This document shows, one piece after another, positions 61,812 through 64,000 of a DNA stretch of 64,000 nucleotides. The notes below the pieces were generated by a model. The model saw only the letters and a list, made by a program, of their open reading frames with translations. It did no database searches and was not told the origin of the DNA. Origin of the DNA: Lentzea cavernae (GTDB lineage Bacteria > Actinomycetota > Actinomycetes > Mycobacteriales > Pseudonocardiaceae); contig NZ_BNAR01000013.1 in the NCBI RefSeq assembly GCF_014653695.1, positions 1 to 64,000 on the forward strand, given 5' to 3'. Both the position numbers and the translations under genes were made by a program. Positions within the stretch are counted from its first letter, which is position 1, and the number at the start of each line of letters is the position of its first letter.

Positions 61812-62870
61812 GTGGACCTGCCCGTGATGCCGCCGGTGAAGCCGATGCTCGCGAAGTCCGTCCCGTCGCTGCCGCGAGGGGACGGGCTGGCGTACGAGCC
61901 GAAGTGGGACGGCTTCCGCTGCATCGTGTTCCGCGACGGCGACGAGATCGAGCTGGGGTCGCGCAACGACAAGCCGCTCACCCGGTACTTCCCCGAGGTC
62001 GTCGAGCTGCTCAAGGAGGCGCTGCCGCCGCGGTGCGTCGTGGACGGTGAGATCGTGCTCGTCACGCCCGACGGGCTGAGCTTCGACGTCCTGCAGTTGC
62101 GGCTGCACCCGGCGGCGTCGCGGGTCAGGAAGCTCTCGGTCGAGACGCCGGCGAGCTTCGTGGCGTTCGACCTGCTGGCGCTGGGCGACTCCGACGTCAC
62201 CGGCCTGACGCTGGCCGAGCGGCGGTCCATGCTGGAGAAGGCCGTCACCGAGGTCCCCGGGATCTACCTGACACCGTCCACAGCGGACCCCGAGGTGGCC
62301 CAGGACTGGTTCACCCGGTTCGAGGGCGCGGGCTTCGACGGCGTGGTCGTGAAGGCCCTGGACGGCGTCTACGAGCCGGACAAGCGCGTGATGTTCAAGG
62401 TGAAGCACGAGCGGACCGCCGACTGCGTGGTCGCGGGCTACCGCCTGCACAAGGACGGCGAGACGGTCGGGTCGCTCGTGCTGGGGCTCTACCAGGACGG
62501 TGAGCTGCACAACGTCGGTGTGGCCAGCAGCTTCACCGCGGCGCGGCGGCGGGAGCTCGTCGAGGAGCTGAAGCCGTTGCTCGACCCCGCCGAGCACCCG
62601 TGGAGCGCGTGGGCGACGTACGAGGGCCCCGGCATGAACAGCCGGTGGAATCCAGGAAAGCAGCTCCAGGTCGTGCTGCTCGAACCGTCGCGGGTGGCGG
62701 AGGTGCGGTACGAGCACGTGCAGGGCGGGCGGTTCCGGCACACCGCACGGCTGGTGCGGTTCCGCGAGGACAAGACACCTTTGGAGTGCACGTACGAGCA
62801 ACTCGAAGAAGTGCCACCCGCTGAGCTCGACGCGCTGTTCGGTGAAGCAGAGCGGCGCAGATCAACCTGA
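61812..62870 (+). CDS. ATP-dependent DNA ligase (LigC-like)
   Basis: 352 aa, compact ligase. Adenylation Lys in PKWDGFRC, then DGEIVL, FDLLAL, GVVVKALD and the motif VMFKVKHERTADCVV; OB-fold at the C-terminus. Compact two-domain form typical of actinobacterial LigC-type repair ligases that work with Ku/LigD or in base repair. Not the main replicative ligase. Confidence 0.93.
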   Translation: MDLPVMPPVKPMLAKSVPSLPRGDGLAYEPKWDGFRCIVFRDGDEIELGSRNDKPLTRYFPEVVELLKEALPPRCVVDGEIVLVTPDGLSFDVLQLRLHPAASRVRKLSVETPASFVAFDLLALGDSDVTGLTLAERRSMLEKAVTEVPGIYLTPSTADPEVAQDWFTRFEGAGFDGVVVKALDGVYEPDKRVMFKVKHERTADCVVAGYRLHKDGETVGSLVLGLYQDGELHNVGVASSFTAARRRELVEELKPLLDPAEHPWSAWATYEGPGMNSRWNPGKQLQVVLLEPSRVAEVRYEHVQGGRFRHTARLVRFREDKTPLECTYEQLEEVPPAELDALFGEAERRRST

Positions 62871-62889
62871 GAGGCGGGACAATCGAGCC

Positions 62890-63489
62890 GTGAAGGTGAT
62901 CAAGCGGGACGGCACGCACGAGATCGAGATCCAGCGGTCGCGGTTCCTGTGCCACGTCGCCCGTGTCGCCACCGACGCAGAGGCCTCCGATTTCTTCGCT
63001 CGCGTGCGCAAGGAGCACTGGCAGGCCTCGCACAACTGCACGGCTTTCCGGACCACGGACACTCAACGGTCGTCTGACGACGGTGAACCCGCCGGTACCG
63101 CCGGGGTGCCGATGCTGGAGGTGCTGACGCGCCGGGACCTCGTGGACGTCGCGGTCGTCGTCACCCGCTACTACGGCGGGATCAAGCTGGGCGCCGGTGG
63201 CCTGGTCCGGGCGTACGGACGGGCCGTGTCGGAGGCCGTCGACTCGCTGGGCACTCTCACCCGTGAGCGGCACGAGAGCGTGCTTCTGGCCGTGGACCAC
63301 GATCAGGCGGGGAAGCTGGAGAACGCGTTGCGCGCGGCCGGGCACCACGTCGCGGACACCGAGTACGGCCATGACGTCACCTTCACCGTTCTGACGAAGG
63401 ACCCGGAGGCGTTCGAGGTCTGGCTCGCCGCTCAGACCGGCGGTTCGGTGACCGCGATCAGGGGCGAGCCCGTGGACCTCGACAGCTAG
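62890..63489 (+). CDS. YigZ/IMPACT family protein
   Basis: 199 aa. N-terminal UPF0029 domain with SRFLCHVARV, HNCTAFRT, DDGEPAGTAGVPMLEVL and VTRYYGGIKLGAGGLVRAYG, then a DUF1949-type C-terminus. GTG 62890 used; the longer frame to 62842 lacks a site. Probably RNA- or ribosome-linked; function uncertain. Confidence 0.93.
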   Translation: MKVIKRDGTHEIEIQRSRFLCHVARVATDAEASDFFARVRKEHWQASHNCTAFRTTDTQRSSDDGEPAGTAGVPMLEVLTRRDLVDVAVVVTRYYGGIKLGAGGLVRAYGRAVSEAVDSLGTLTRERHESVLLAVDHDQAGKLENALRAAGHHVADTEYGHDVTFTVLTKDPEAFEVWLAAQTGGSVTAIRGEPVDLDS

Positions 63490-64000
63490 AACTTCTCAGC
63501 CCAGTTCAGGGCGTGGTCGGCGACCTCTTCCCAGCCCTGCGTGCCCATGACGAAGTGCGGGCGGTTCGGGAACTCCTTGATCTCCGTGACCGAGGGCGTC
63601 TTGTAGCGGCGGGCGTTCTCGCGGTTCATCGACGCGGGCACGACGTTGTCGCTCTCGCTCGCGATGAACAGCAACGGCGCGCGGTTGGGGTTCCTGTAGT
63701 CGACCTTCGTCGCGTTGTGCGTGGTGAAGTTCGCGGTCGCGGCCTGCCAGAGCGGACGTCCGGGCGCGGTGATGGCCCACTTCTGCCGCAACGCCTCCGC
63801 GTCGTCCTTCGAGAGGGTGTTCGTGAAGGCGTAGTGCCATTCCTCGGGCGAGAGGGCGACGTTGCGCTTGGCGTTGGCCGGGTTCTTCAGCACCGGGAAC
63901 GCGGCCTTGAGCGACGAGAACGGCAGGCCCAGCGTGCCCTTCGCGGGTGCCGAGTGGATCGCGACACCGGCCTTGCCCAGGCCTCGGTCCAGCAGCTTCT
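63486..64000 (-). CDS. Alpha/beta hydrolase, 5' end cut by window
   Basis: A partial gene of at least 171 residues running off the right edge. The C-terminal half of an alpha/beta hydrolase is visible: PLLFIASESDNVVPASM (acid strand) and the late His in NRPHFVMGTQGWEEVAD. The region GLGKAGVAIHSAPAKGTLGL at the edge should follow the nucleophile, which lies outside. Stop overlaps the YigZ stop. Confidence 0.82.
   Translation of the reverse strand, partial: KLLDRGLGKAGVAIHSAPAKGTLGLPFSSLKAAFPVLKNPANAKRNVALSPEEWHYAFTNTLSKDDAEALRQKWAITAPGRPLWQAATANFTTHNATKVDYRNPNRAPLLFIASESDNVVPASMNRENARRYKTPSVTEIKEFPNRPHFVMGTQGWEEVADHALNWAEKF

Overview
The window is very GC-rich DNA with GTG/TTG starts, many ATGA/TGATG stop-start overlaps and actinobacterial marker genes (mycoredoxin, MoxR-DUF58-TgpA operon, DUF1360, MAB_1171c-type membrane protein, secreted chitinases). 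It fits a filamentous actinomycete, most likely of the Pseudonocardiaceae (Lentzea/Saccharothrix/Actinosynnema type); the genus is my inference from gene types, not from a marker. About 64 genes are called. No rRNA, tRNA or CRISPR array was seen.

Layout. 1-551: non-coding, pyrimidine-rich, repeat-laden DNA. 0.55-8.5 kb: secreted S8 subtilase, TrmB/LuxR-type regulator, S41 peptidase, a membrane alpha/beta-hydrolase-like protein and a Cu/Zn-SOD-like lipoprotein. 8.5-16.1 kb: a lanthipeptide-type locus with an XRE/NB-ARC regulator, divergent from a class II synthetase (LanM), a translationally coupled 62-aa candidate precursor without any cysteine, and a large LuxR-type (LAL) ATPase regulator. 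16.1-19 kb: CDGSH protein, methyltransferase, DUF1360 and SDR genes. 19.1-22.1 kb: MacA/MacB-like ABC exporter operon. 22.2-26 kb: redox cluster around a MarR regulator. 26.05-27.3 kb: thyA-folA, followed by a 160-bp MITE-like element sitting exactly in the stop codons of two convergent genes.

27.5-32.2 kb: YCII, MmcQ/YjbR and PAC2 genes, a DUF4230 protein and a Ser/Thr kinase. 32.2-39.1 kb: a five-gene minus-strand operon joined entirely by ATGA overlaps (FN3/beta-propeller membrane protein, MoxR ATPase, DUF58, a 45-bp-repeat-encoded Pro/Ala protein, a TgpA-like protein without the catalytic Cys and His). 39.3-45 kb: small secreted and membrane proteins, LysR/EamA pair, pseudouridine synthase, APH-like kinase.

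45-59.2 kb: a polysaccharide-degradation region with GH92 mannosidase, BNR-repeat protein, two GH19 chitinases, an AA10 lytic polysaccharide monooxygenase and a secreted ThuA-ricin protein. Palindromes like the DasR (GlcNAc-responsive) box lie before both chitinases and the ThuA-ricin gene, so these probably form one amino-sugar-responsive regulon. Two tandem DUF4360 genes, mycoredoxin, a DinB protein and threonine dehydratase are interspersed. 59.7-61.8 kb: an XRE / ImmA-IrrE / MAB_1171c-type trio. 61.8-64 kb: ATP-dependent DNA ligase, YigZ-family protein and an alpha/beta hydrolase cut by the window edge.

The strongest candidate for an undescribed system is the LanM locus with its cysteine-free precursor at about 10.3-13.2 kb.
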